Assembly: GCA_963841705.1 (NCBI GenBank)
Contig: CAWJDY010000003.1
Location: forward strand, 65,550-129,549
Direction of reading: 5' to 3'
Source: VAZQ01 sp963841705
GTDB taxonomy: Bacteria; Pseudomonadota; Alphaproteobacteria; Rhizobiales; Xanthobacteraceae
Length of the DNA stretch: 64,000 bases
Shown here in pieces: positions 15,950 through 24,633 of the stretch. How positions within the stretch are numbered: position 1 is the stretch's first letter; each line of letters starts with the position of its first letter. A program made the translations under genes and the position numbers. Below the pieces are notes generated by a model. The model did no database searches and was not told where the DNA came from. It saw only the letters and a program-made list of their open reading frames with translations.

Positions 15950-16981
15950 ATGACTACCATGGAGCGGGATTTTGTGGCGCAGGCTGCTGCCGCGGCCGGC
16001 ACCTTTGTCATGGCAACGATGCTGATGCTCGGGCCGACGCAGGCGCAGGACAAGACCTATGTCATGAAATTCACCCTGCCCACCCTTAACGATCCGACCT
16101 ATCAGTTTGCCAAGAACTACGCCGCCGCGATCGAGCGCGATTCGGCCGGCCGCATCAAGACCGAAATCTATCCGGCGAGCCAGCTGGGCTCGATTCCGCG
16201 GCAGATCGAAGGGACGCAGTTCGGCGCGATCCAATGTGCAGTCATTCCACCCGACTTCTTTGTTGGCGTCGACGAACGCTTCGAGGTGATGGCGGCACCC
16301 GGCCTTGCCAACTCGATGGAGCACGCGCAACGGATCTCCGCCGATCCGGCAGTCCTGAAACTGATGCTTGGGCTGGGTGCCGACAAGGGGCTCCATGGCG
16401 TCGGGCTGTTCATGAACTCGCCTTCCTCCGTGATCGCAAAATCGCCGATCCGCCACCTCGTCGACCTGAAGGGAAAGAAGATTCGCATCTTTGCTTCACA
16501 GTTCCAGATCGTTGCATTCGAGCGCCTCGGCGCCTCGCCGGTGGCGATGACGCTCGGCGACGTCATGCCGGCGCTCCAGCAAGGCGCCATTGACGGGGCG
16601 CTCGGGGGCATCGTGGTCTTTACCCCGATGCACTTTCAGGACGCGGCCAAATACGTGACCGAGACCGGCCAGCCAACGGTCTTCGCAATCGTCGAGGTCA
16701 GCAAGAAATGGTACGATTCATTGCCTGCGGACCTGCAGAAGATCGTCGATACGGACGCTGCCAGGGAGCTGAAAGCGATAAACCCTCAGGCGATCGAGAT
16801 CATCAACAAAACGCGCAAAGGCTGGACGGACGGCGGCGGCGAGCTGATCACCCTGCCGGCCGAGGAACAGGCTTCGATGATGAAGACCCTTTCGAGCGTC
16901 GGCATGGATGTTTCAAAGGCAAAGCCCGCGCTCAGCGACGCTTACAGGATCGTGACCGAGGCAGCACAGCGAACGCGATAG
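15950..16981 (+). CDS. TRAP transporter solute-binding protein (DctP family)
   Basis: A 343-residue DctP-type periplasmic protein. After a signal ending near TQAQ, the mature part shows MKFTLPTLNDPTYQFAKNYA, the GRIKTEIYPASQLGS element typical of the family, and a DLKGKKIRIFASQFQIVAF segment corresponding to the conserved region with the carboxylate-binding Arg. Such proteins deliver organic acids to DctQ/DctM membrane subunits, which are absent here. ATG 15950 has GAGAGGG ~7 nt upstream; the frame is open from 15611 but the extra part is not protein-like. Confidence 0.9.
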   Translation: MTTMERDFVAQAAAAAGTFVMATMLMLGPTQAQDKTYVMKFTLPTLNDPTYQFAKNYAAAIERDSAGRIKTEIYPASQLGSIPRQIEGTQFGAIQCAVIPPDFFVGVDERFEVMAAPGLANSMEHAQRISADPAVLKLMLGLGADKGLHGVGLFMNSPSSVIAKSPIRHLVDLKGKKIRIFASQFQIVAFERLGASPVAMTLGDVMPALQQGAIDGALGGIVVFTPMHFQDAAKYVTETGQPTVFAIVEVSKKWYDSLPADLQKIVDTDAARELKAINPQAIEIINKTRKGWTDGGGELITLPAEEQASMMKTLSSVGMDVSKAKPALSDAYRIVTEAAQRTR

Positions 16982-17049
16982 CGGATAGCGGCGGCGGTCC
17001 GGTTCTGGGGTGCGACCCGGAAGCGTTTGCGGCTGCAAACGCTTGAAGT

Positions 17050-17307
17050 CTAGTCGCGCGTGCGGCTGCTGCGCGCGCCCCGTCGCATGACCGAGCGGCA
17101 GGCGGCGCTGAGGTAGCGCTCCCGCTGAATCATGCACGAGGTGATGCAATCCACGTTCGGAATGCAGTGGCCGCAGAGGCGTTGGGCATCGCCCTCGCAG
17201 GCCATCCGCTGCTCGGGAGTACCCTGGGCAGCGGCAGGAACAGTTGCGAGCGTGACCGTCCACAGGGCCGCGAATCCAAAGAGGGTCGCCGGAATTCGAG
17301 TTTGCAT
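17050..17307 (-). CDS. small secreted cysteine-rich hypothetical protein
   Basis: From ATG 17307 an 85-residue protein with a signal peptide (MQTRIPATLFGFAALWTVTL, cleaved near PAAAQG) and a mature domain carrying TPEQRMACEGDAQRLCGHCI, then PNVDCITSCMIQ and LSAACRSVM. This pattern (PEQRxACxxDAxRLC..xPDxxxxxxCL) occurs in many short Bradyrhizobium periplasmic proteins. The paired cysteines suggest disulfides. AGGA precedes the ATG. Function unknown. Confidence 0.75.
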   Translation of the reverse strand: MQTRIPATLFGFAALWTVTLATVPAAAQGTPEQRMACEGDAQRLCGHCIPNVDCITSCMIQRERYLSAACRSVMRRGARSSRTRD

Positions 17308-17427
17308 GGTGTTCCTGTAGCGGTCGCGAGTTAAGAAAGTTACAAGGCCGAGCATCTGCTCCCTTGCAACGGCGGCCGATCGAGCGCGCGCCGGTGAGCG
17401 AGCAAATCCATGCCGTCGCCGCGAAGC

Positions 17428-18693
17428 CTATGCGCGGATCCGCAGGGATCGTACGATTCCGGTCAGCGCCGATTTCACATGATGCGATCCGGCGCCGAGC
17501 CTCACAACGGGCGACAGCAGGATCAGGACGGCCTGGCCGAAGAACCCGGCGGCTGCCGCAATCAAGCAGGCCTCCGCGCCGAACGAGGCTCCAAGCAGCG
17601 CCCCTGTGACCGCCCCGATCGGCCGCGCCCCATAGGCAAGACCGTTGATAGCGGAGACGCGCCCCAGGAGATGGTCCGGCGTCACGGTCTGGCGAAGCGT
17701 GGTCGTACTGACGACCCAAACGATAGGGCCGGCTCCCATGAGAGCGAAGCTCAAGCCCGCAAGCCAGCCCGAGGGAACGAAGAGCGTTGCGAGCATCAAG
17801 AGAGACGCGACAAATCCCGAGACCGGCCCGATTGCCACTACGAGCCCGAGCGCGAGATGCTTCATGAGGCGCGCGGCGGAGAGTGCGCCAACAATCATGC
17901 CAGCGCCAAACGCGGCGAGTGTCAAACCGACGCCTGATGCGGAGAGGCCGAGCCGGTAGATCGCATAAGGCGCAAACACCGCCATGATGACGAAAAGCGC
18001 CGTATTGAATATGAACTGCGTCAATAGGATCGGCCGGAGAAGCTGGTGCTCGAGCACGAAGGTCGCGCCGTCGCGCAGCTCGTCCAGGACATGCGAGCGC
18101 GCAATGCGGCGAGGCGACGGTTCTGCGATACCGGCGAGCAGTATCACCGCGCTCAGCGACAGCGAGAACGCGACGGCAAAGGCCGGCGCGACGCCGATCC
18201 AGCCTACCAGAACCCCGCCAAGTGCCGGACCGGCGGCATAGGCCGTGGTTCGCGCGAGCTCGATAAAAGCGTTGGCCTTTGGAAGAGCCGCGCGTTCGAC
18301 GAGGGAAGGGACAAGCGCCGGCGCAGCCACGCTATACACTACCGTGCCGCAAGCTCCGGCAAACCCGAGGGCGGCCAAAAGCGGCAGCGTCAGCTTGCCC
18401 AAAGCCAGCAAGACGAGCAGCGCGACCAGCGAGATGACACGGAGGGCTTCGGCGCTCGCCATCAGCCGCGCGCGCGGCAGCCGGTCGGCCAGGATTCCCG
18501 CCGGCAGCGACAGCAGCAAGAACGGCAGCGTCTGCGCCGTTTGCAGGATGCCCGCGGCACCTTCGTGCGCCCCGAGCGCGAGCACGGCCACGATCGGTGA
18601 CGCCGCGAGGCCGATCTGCTCGGCCGATTGGGCAGCGAGATTGGACCAGACGAGACGTGTGAAGCTCCTTGGCATGGACATGGCGATCGGCAT
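17428..18693 (-). CDS. MFS transporter of the DHA3/EntS-like type
   Basis: A 421-residue major facilitator protein with about twelve hydrophobic segments. Characteristic positions are the cytoplasmic loop AGILADRLPRARLMASAEALR between helices 2 and 3 (the GxLADRxxRR motif) and the second-half loop TTTLRQTVTPDHLLGRVSAI, which is typical of DHA3 exporters such as EntS. It should export small molecules by proton antiport; the substrate is unknown. ATG 18693 is the first of three close candidates (18681 and 18675 are the others). Confidence 0.87.
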   Translation of the reverse strand: MPIAMSMPRSFTRLVWSNLAAQSAEQIGLAASPIVAVLALGAHEGAAGILQTAQTLPFLLLSLPAGILADRLPRARLMASAEALRVISLVALLVLLALGKLTLPLLAALGFAGACGTVVYSVAAPALVPSLVERAALPKANAFIELARTTAYAAGPALGGVLVGWIGVAPAFAVAFSLSLSAVILLAGIAEPSPRRIARSHVLDELRDGATFVLEHQLLRPILLTQFIFNTALFVIMAVFAPYAIYRLGLSASGVGLTLAAFGAGMIVGALSAARLMKHLALGLVVAIGPVSGFVASLLMLATLFVPSGWLAGLSFALMGAGPIVWVVSTTTLRQTVTPDHLLGRVSAINGLAYGARPIGAVTGALLGASFGAEACLIAAAAGFFGQAVLILLSPVVRLGAGSHHVKSALTGIVRSLRIRA

Positions 18694-18932
18694 CCCTTTA
18701 CTGAGCCTCTCGTTGGCTCGCCGATCTAATCTCGGGGCGGACGACCGATCTCTCACTTCGGTTGTTGCGCTCGAATTCGAAAAATGCCGAGTGGTCCCAT
18801 GGAAGCGGGCGCTCACAATTGTGCCGGCACGCTCACATGCGAGCGACCGTCCGGCCTATTTGCTTGGGATCCTAATGACGGCTCTTGGCCACTACAGCGA
18901 ATTCCGCTCGAATTGAACCAATCCTCGCCGCG

Positions 18933-19178
18933 TCATGCACCCGCGCATCCATCTTCTTGCGACGAGCTACGGCTTTGCTCGCCTTCGTCTCTCCATCGGC
19001 TCAATGTAAGTGCCACCCGCTCCGTGAACTCGTAACTGCGCGCCAGATATAGCCAGCGTTCCTCCATGTCGGAAAGCTCGGCTCTGAGGACCAGGTCTGT
19101 GGCTGCCCGGGCTCGCTGGCGGCAATCCTCAGCGTACCGGCGGCATTCCTCGATCTCGTCACTCAGCCTCCAGAGCAT
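18933..19178 (-). CDS. small helical hypothetical protein
   Basis: An 81-residue, probably cytosolic, helical protein: LSDEIEECRRYAEDCRQRAR, then ELSDMEERWLYLARSYEFTE. Short proteins with this RxxAxECxxxA and DMExRWLxLARSYE pattern are frequent in Bradyrhizobium. ATG 19178 is preferred over GTG 19187 because GGGAGG lies 8 nt upstream of the ATG but touches the GTG. Function unknown. Confidence 0.65.
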   Translation of the reverse strand: MLWRLSDEIEECRRYAEDCRQRARAATDLVLRAELSDMEERWLYLARSYEFTERVALTLSRWRDEGEQSRSSSQEDGCAGA

Positions 19179-19393
19179 AGCGAGCACCTCCCGGCATTGC
19201 GGCCACAGCCAAATGACGGTGCTATGTAGTTAGAGCACAGACACCTGTTTCCGTGAACTTTCGCAAGACGTAAGTTTTTTCAATAATGTACGGAACCTGA
19301 CACCGACTTTGCGCGTTCCCTCGGCGGACCGGGGCATTTTATGGCCGCCACGGTGGCTCGCGAGTTTTCATGGCATTAGGGCAGCGAGTGGAT

Positions 19394-19573
19394 ATGCCGC
19401 AACCACCCAAGTCATCCCGGCGGGTGCAGGAACTTGTGGAGTTCTTTGGCGGCGCGGATAACGTTGCGCCAGTAGATAATCCCGCTTTCGCCCGCAGGCT
19501 TGGCGAGGTGATCGCGCGGGCTCGCGCTAACGAACTGCCTCGTTACGGGGCGAAGCGGCTGAGCGGCAAGTAA
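19394..19573 (+). CDS. small hypothetical protein
   Basis: Fifty-nine residues from ATG 19394 (an ATG at 19370 would add eight). It has a predicted helix VQELVEFFGGADNVAP and a basic C-terminus ELPRYGAKRLSGK. Nothing identifies a family. The reading frame is protein-like but short, and it is followed by the sensor-kinase remnant. Confidence 0.4.
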   Translation: MPQPPKSSRRVQELVEFFGGADNVAPVDNPAFARRLGEVIARARANELPRYGAKRLSGK

Positions 19574-19667
19574 TCAACCCGGACTCAATGGGCGGGTCCA
19601 CTTGCAGGCATGACAGGACCGCATCTCGCCGGTGAACGAAGCGGAAAACCGGCGGCAATGACCTATC

Positions 19668-19865
19668 GGCAGCGCTGGGCACGGTCTCGCCATCGCAGCC
19701 GGGCTGGTGCGCGCCCATGGCGGCGGAATCCTCCCGTCGAAGGGCACCATCGAGGCGACCTTCCCCCTCACCACTCGGCACGGCGAGCCGCCACTGCGTA
19801 AAGGTAGGCGACGTCTTCTCCGGCGTTGCAGCGAGGGTGCAGTTGACCGATATTGTCCTCATTAA
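19668..19865 (+). pseudogene. C-terminal remnant of a sensor histidine kinase (ATPase domain end)
   Basis: In the frame that contains 19683 the sequence reads GHGLAIAAGLVRAHGG, then STIEATFPL-like residues (KGTIEATFPLTT), and runs on to TAA 19863-19865. This is the G2-box end of a HATPase_c domain (GxGLGLxIxxxLVxxHGGxI). The rest of the kinase is absent, and the frame overlaps the start of the radical SAM gene. Confidence 0.55.
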
Positions 19866-21408
19866 TCCTCGGTTTGAAATTTCCTTCTGGGGATTTGAAT
19901 TCGTGCTCCCCTTCATTGGCAAGCGCGCCAATATGCCGGTGGCAGCGCTGCCGCTGCTCGCCGCCCTGACGCCGCACGGGAACCACGTCACCATTATCGA
20001 CGAAAACGTCGAATCGATTGATTTCGACCGATGTGCTCGAGCCGACATCGTCGGGGTCACCGGAATGGTAGTGCAGCGTGATCGCATGTGCGAGATCGTG
20101 ATCGAGCTCAAGAAACGAAATATCTTTACCGTTGTGGGAGGCCCGTGGGTTTCAGTGAATGAGCCGAGTTTTGCCGGCTTGGCCGACGCAATCTTTGTTG
20201 GCGAGGCCGAGGAGACTTGGCCTCAATTCCTCATAGACTGGCAAATGGGGAGAGCCGCAGCGCGCTACGAGCAAGCCGACAAGACCGATATGACCCTGGT
20301 ACCAGTGCCGCGACTGGATCTGCTCAAGATGAATCGCTATGCGTTTGGCAGCGTGCAGTTCTCTCGTGGATGTCCTTTTCAATGCGAATTCTGCGATATC
20401 ATCGTTGTCTTTGGGCGTCGGCCGCGTCTGAAGACATCGAAGCAGGTCGTAGCTGAACTTGAGCAACTGCGCGCCCAGAAGTTGTCGAATGTGTTTATCG
20501 TTGACGACAACCTGATCGGCAACAAGAAGGCAATCAAGGAAATATTGAGGGATGTAGTCGATTGGCAACGGGAGAATGGCTTCCCGTTGGACTTCGTGAC
20601 CGAGGCATCGATTGACCTCGCCGATGACCCGGAACTCATGCGGCTCATGGTAGAGGCCAATATCGCCGCGGTCTTCGTCGGGCTTGAGAGCACCAACGAG
20701 GCCTCTCTACGCGAGACGAAAAAGCTGCAGAACGTGCGCGCCGGCGGCAGCATGATCGAGAAAGTCCGCCGGATTCAAGAGGCAGGAATAGAGGTCTGGG
20801 GTGGCATGATCGTCGGGTTTGACCACGATGACGCAAACGCCTTCGCAGCACAGAGGAGTTTCTTCAATGCTGCCCGGATAAGTATCGCGATGGTGGGAAT
20901 GCTCTCGGCGATCCCAAAAACACCGCTCCATGCACGCCTAGCCGCCGCCGGACGCATAGATTCCACGGAAAATCCAGCCTACGGCACCAATGTGATACCG
21001 CTGCGCATGACTCGCGAGGAGTTGAGCAAAGGTTACGTGCAACTCATGGATGATCTCTATCAACCCGAGGCATATTTCGACCGGCTCGATGATCTATTCA
21101 TTGCAGGACGAATTGTGATTGATCGTGCATGGCGGCAATACGCAGCCCGTCATCCATGGCAGCGACGATGGCGGCACGTCGGCCTTTGGCTCGAATCCGC
21201 GGTTCTTTTTGTACGGTTACTGGCGCGCACTCCCGACACGATATTGAGGAATATATACCGTCAGCGTATCTGGCGCTTCCTTCAGATGCGCCGCAATCCC
21301 ACGATGCTGAGGGTATATATTCTAAAATGCGCGGTGCATTATCACATGCATCGACTGGTTCTTGCACTGCAGAGTCGCGGTAATCGTTCTATCATCAACA
21401 CGTACTGA
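19837..21408 (+). CDS. B12-binding-domain radical SAM protein, HpnP-like
   Basis: A ~520-residue protein in three parts. The N-terminal cobalamin-binding-type domain runs from TDIVLINPRFE to the VVGGPWVSV region. The radical SAM core has its cluster cysteines in RGCPFQCEFCDI, followed by VDDNLIGNKKAIKE. The C-terminal region, from about ETKKLQNVRAGG on, corresponds to DUF4070. Order and spacing follow the family that contains HpnP, the hopanoid C-2 methylase, and close paralogues of unknown substrate. The start is uncertain: GTG 19837 touches its GAGG site, whereas TTG 19843 would be ideally spaced. No other hopanoid gene is present, so HpnP identity is only suggested. Confidence 0.85.
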   Translation: MQLTDIVLINPRFEISFWGFEFVLPFIGKRANMPVAALPLLAALTPHGNHVTIIDENVESIDFDRCARADIVGVTGMVVQRDRMCEIVIELKKRNIFTVVGGPWVSVNEPSFAGLADAIFVGEAEETWPQFLIDWQMGRAAARYEQADKTDMTLVPVPRLDLLKMNRYAFGSVQFSRGCPFQCEFCDIIVVFGRRPRLKTSKQVVAELEQLRAQKLSNVFIVDDNLIGNKKAIKEILRDVVDWQRENGFPLDFVTEASIDLADDPELMRLMVEANIAAVFVGLESTNEASLRETKKLQNVRAGGSMIEKVRRIQEAGIEVWGGMIVGFDHDDANAFAAQRSFFNAARISIAMVGMLSAIPKTPLHARLAAAGRIDSTENPAYGTNVIPLRMTREELSKGYVQLMDDLYQPEAYFDRLDDLFIAGRIVIDRAWRQYAARHPWQRRWRHVGLWLESAVLFVRLLARTPDTILRNIYRQRIWRFLQMRRNPTMLRVYILKCAVHYHMHRLVLALQSRGNRSIINTY

Positions 21409-21491
21409 CAAGTGATCCGTGCCGTTAAATCATCCCAATTGCGCGAGGTTCTGCGTCTTTGGAGGTGCGTCATGCAGTGCGCGTGGAGCTC

Positions 21492-22199
21492 ATGTCGACG
21501 GCAGGTAGAAAAGACTTTCTGCGATTTTTGTTTTTCATTGCCCTGACGCTTGTGACCGCGTGTGACCGCGGGCGCGAGCGGATCAATGTGATCACAGCTC
21601 ATGACGAGGAAGAAGTGACGCTCATGGACTTTTCGACGCCATTCCCACTCGATCCGCCACCTGCGGGTTGGTATCACCGCACATTCTGGACGCGTGCGCC
21701 GATGCAGATGGCGTTCGCCGCCAAGGACGGCGTCCCCGCCCTGCGCTTCGAGACCCAGTCGAGCGCCTCGATGCTGTTCCGCCACGTTGATTTCGACCTG
21801 ACGGAATATCGTTACCTGATCTGGCGTTGGTATATCGAGCAGCCCATCGAAAGCGCGCTTGACGAACGCACGCGCGAGGGCGACGACCACCCTGCGCGCT
21901 TGTTCCTGGTTTTCCGGACCTCAACCGGGGAAGAACGCCGGATGGAGATCATCTGGGGCAATAAGCTGAAGGCGGGCGACTACAAATATGTCAACGGGTT
22001 TCCGCATTATGTTGCTGACGGCGGTAACGACAACATCGGTCAGTGGCGCCGCGAGGAAGTCGATCTACAAGCGATCTATCGGCATATTTGGCCGGATGGG
22101 GTGCCCGCCCATCTTGTTGATATTGCGATTTTCTGTGATTCCGACGAGACCCATGGCCACACTGTCAGCTATTTTTCCGACGTGAAGGTACGACAGTAA
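21492..22199 (+). CDS. DUF3047 lipoprotein
   Basis: A 235-residue protein with a lipoprotein signal, FLFFIALTLVTACDRG, whose Cys would be acylated. The mature part matches DUF3047: LRFETQSSASMLFRHVDFDL, then YRYLIWRWYIEQPIE, ARLFLVFRTST, and a C-terminal VDIAIFCDSDETHGHTVSYF strand carrying the conserved Asp and His. The family fold is probably a jelly-roll, and its function is unknown. ATG 21492 has GTGGAG just upstream. It follows the radical SAM gene by 83 bp on the same strand. Confidence 0.8.
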   Translation: MSTAGRKDFLRFLFFIALTLVTACDRGRERINVITAHDEEEVTLMDFSTPFPLDPPPAGWYHRTFWTRAPMQMAFAAKDGVPALRFETQSSASMLFRHVDFDLTEYRYLIWRWYIEQPIESALDERTREGDDHPARLFLVFRTSTGEERRMEIIWGNKLKAGDYKYVNGFPHYVADGGNDNIGQWRREEVDLQAIYRHIWPDGVPAHLVDIAIFCDSDETHGHTVSYFSDVKVRQ

Positions 22200-22293
22200 C
22201 CGAGACTACTTCTTTGATGGGCATCAGCGCTGAAATAATTCCCAGGGCGCCAATCGACGCCATGAGTGCGAAAGCCGATAGAATGGTCCACAT
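22165..22293 (-). CDS. possible small single-pass membrane protein
   Basis: A 42-codon frame from ATG 22293 with CGGGGG upstream. It reads MWTILSAFALMASIGALGII followed by SALMPIKEVVSVTV and a short basic tail. The single hydrophobic helix and basic end are plausible for a small membrane protein. The end overlaps the DUF3047 gene on the opposite strand. No family is recognised. Confidence 0.3.
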   Translation of the reverse strand: MWTILSAFALMASIGALGIISALMPIKEVVSVTVVPSRRKNS

Positions 22294-22646
22294 CGTGTGA
22301 CCCCCGAATAACGACCCATGGCGTAGGCCTATTCGGGCAATGATTCAGGCTCACGCGGTCAAATTGGGGCGCTTTAGATACTCCTGGCATAATTTTGATC
22401 CGAGTGTGACTTTTGTGCACTAGAGTCACTCCGCGAGCGCACGAATGCTGGCACTTCTCAGCGGACAAAATTGCGCGCAAAGAACGTGGCATGGTCCTCA
22501 TGCAGCGCAGGAAACGTAAACCAATCCGCGTCATTATCTTCGGTCAGAATCAGGAAAATTGCGGAACGCTGTGGCACCTGTGCAACCATGCCGCCGGTAT
22601 TCGCGGGCTAAAACAGGATAACTTCGGGCGTTGCGTGACCTGCGCC

Positions 22647-23582
22647 ATGGTCCTTCGATATCAGCGCACCTTCGGGCTGGCGTCACTGCTGGCATTGTGC
22701 ACGCTTGCTCTTTCACCGGCGTGTGCTTGCGGGGTGGACGACGAGATCCAGGTCTACAATGCCGAGATTGCCAAGGTCGGGCAGTGGACCCTGCAATTGC
22801 ATTCCAATTACGCCATCAGCGGGTGCAGGGAGGCGGATTTCGAGGGCGGGGTCGTTCCGAACCATTCTCTCAACGGCACGCCGGAGCTGGCCTACGGCAT
22901 CACCGAATGGTGGGAGATCGGGTTCTACGCGCCTTACAGCGCCGGCTCGCGCGCGAGTGGGGATGACCCGCCACTCGATCAGAATCGACAGTTCTTATTA
23001 GACGGCGGCAGGATTCGCACCCTCTTCGCTACGCCCAATGCCGCCAAGCGCGAATTCTTCTATGGCGTGAATTTCGAGCTCGGTTATGCCCAGCCGTGGT
23101 TTTCGGCGACAAAATGGAATTTGGAAGTCAGGCCCATTATTGGATGGCGCAAGAACGATTGGGAGTTCATCGTCAATCCGATCGTGGACGTGGGGTTTGG
23201 CGTCAACGGAGATGTTACGTTCGCGCCCTGCGCACGGCTCGCGCGCAATTTCGGCGAGAATTTCGCGCTCGGGCTCGAATACTACACGGACCTCGGCCCG
23301 CTGCAGAACTTCGTGCCGCTCAATCAGCAGCAGCACAATCTCTATGGCGTTGTTGATTTCAAGATCGGTCGTTTCGATGTCAATGCCGGGATCGGCTACG
23401 GTCTCACCTCGAGTTCGGACCGATGGATGGCCAAGATGATCATCGGTACCGAGCTCAACGAGGGCGTCTCGGACAAATCGAACGAGAGGTCCACATTGAT
23501 GCACCGAGTAAGGTCCCCCCTGGGCAACCTGCCTCCAACTGCTGCCACGCTGAGCGAGACCATGTTGCCAGTCGGATATTGA
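22647..23582 (+). CDS. outer-membrane beta-barrel-like hypothetical protein
   Basis: A 311-residue protein with a signal peptide (residues 8-30, LASLLALCTLALSPACACG). Alternating strands such as WTLQLHSNYAISG, YGITEWWEIGFYAPYS, KREFFYGVNFELGYAQ, WNLEVRPIIGWRKNDWEF and VNAGIGYGLTSSSDRWMAKM suggest a beta-barrel of the type found in proteobacterial transporter-like hypotheticals. Aromatic residues at strand ends fit an outer-membrane location. ATG 22647 is chosen because the signal starts there; the frame is open from 22413. Confidence 0.65.
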   Translation: MVLRYQRTFGLASLLALCTLALSPACACGVDDEIQVYNAEIAKVGQWTLQLHSNYAISGCREADFEGGVVPNHSLNGTPELAYGITEWWEIGFYAPYSAGSRASGDDPPLDQNRQFLLDGGRIRTLFATPNAAKREFFYGVNFELGYAQPWFSATKWNLEVRPIIGWRKNDWEFIVNPIVDVGFGVNGDVTFAPCARLARNFGENFALGLEYYTDLGPLQNFVPLNQQQHNLYGVVDFKIGRFDVNAGIGYGLTSSSDRWMAKMIIGTELNEGVSDKSNERSTLMHRVRSPLGNLPPTAATLSETMLPVGY

Positions 23583-23960
23583 TACGAAAAGAGATCTGCT
23601 CAGGCAGTGAGCTTCGGAGAGATCTCAATCGCGGGGTGCAATGATTTGAGATAACCCCGGCAGGACGGGGGCTTCTCTTGATGGATTTGTCACCACTATC
23701 GTTTATATGATTTTTATCTTTGAAGCCGGCGAGGAAAATTCGTCAGCCACGGACATCATCGCGCCTCGCATCAGACGGGTTCATAACAACGGCGCCCGGC
23801 TTGAATGAATTTGGCATAAATATTCATGCCTCCACTCCCAGGCCGCCATCAAAGCCACAATTATGACGTTATGGTAGCCGGGAAAGTTGTCCCAGGGCCT
23901 TTGCTGGCGGCATTGAGCGCCGCAGGGGGATGCAACCGATTTCCTGGCTCGGAAGCATTG

Positions 23961-24629
23961 ATGCGCATCCTGCTTATCGAAGATCATAATCGTCTTGCGC
24001 AAACAGTCATCGAGGGCCTAGCTAAATATGGCTTCCGTGTCGATCTCTTTACGACGGTGCAGGACGGGCTGATTGCGACAAGGAGCATTGCATACGACGC
24101 CTTGATTCTCGATCTCGGTCTTCCCGATGGAGACGGTCTGGATCTGGTTTGCAAGCTTCGAGCGGAAGCTAATTCGATTCCGATTTTGATACTGACGGCG
24201 CGCGACGGTGTTAACGATCGGGTTGCAGGGCTGGATAGCGGCGCAGATGATTATCTGCTGAAGCCGTTCGCTTTGAAGGAGGTAGCAGCAAGGCTGCGCG
24301 CTCTAATGCGACGGGGCGGAGGAGCGTTCGATGCAACGATCGACATCGGCAACCTTTCGTTGGACTCGCACATGAGACAAATCAAAGTCAACGGGCAAGT
24401 TGTCGCGATCTCGCGCCGGGAACTCGACGCTCTCGGCTTGTTGATGCGCCGCGTCGGTCAGGTTGTGCCTAAACGCCTGTTAGAGGATATGGTTTACGGG
24501 CTTAATGAGGAGGTCATGCCGAACACAATCGAAGCCTTGGTATCGCGCCTTCGGCGTAGATTGGAAAGCCTGGAGGCTCACGTTTCTATTCACACCCTGC
24601 GTGGCATTGGATACCTGCTCACGGAATAG
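23961..24629 (+). CDS. OmpR/QseB-family response regulator
   Basis: A 222-residue two-domain regulator. The receiver (residues 1-~115) has the acidic pocket IEDHN and the phospho-acceptor Asp51 in LILDLGLPDGDG, with the LTA and Lys (LLKPF) signature positions. The C-terminal winged-helix domain includes ISRRELDALGLLMRR, EALVSRLRRRLE and IHTLRGIGYLL. The partner kinase gene starts 4 nt after its stop codon, so the pair is co-transcribed. The target is not known. The downstream run of plus-strand genes makes local control of the cytochrome/polyketide operon possible. Confidence 0.9.
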   Translation: MRILLIEDHNRLAQTVIEGLAKYGFRVDLFTTVQDGLIATRSIAYDALILDLGLPDGDGLDLVCKLRAEANSIPILILTARDGVNDRVAGLDSGADDYLLKPFALKEVAARLRALMRRGGGAFDATIDIGNLSLDSHMRQIKVNGQVVAISRRELDALGLLMRRVGQVVPKRLLEDMVYGLNEEVMPNTIEALVSRLRRRLESLEAHVSIHTLRGIGYLLTE

Positions 24630-24633
24630 ATCG

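Noticed and set aside
16913..17719. 268-codon minus-strand frame
   Set aside because: It overlaps the TRAP protein end, a secreted small protein and the MFS gene in other frames; its content is shadow-like.
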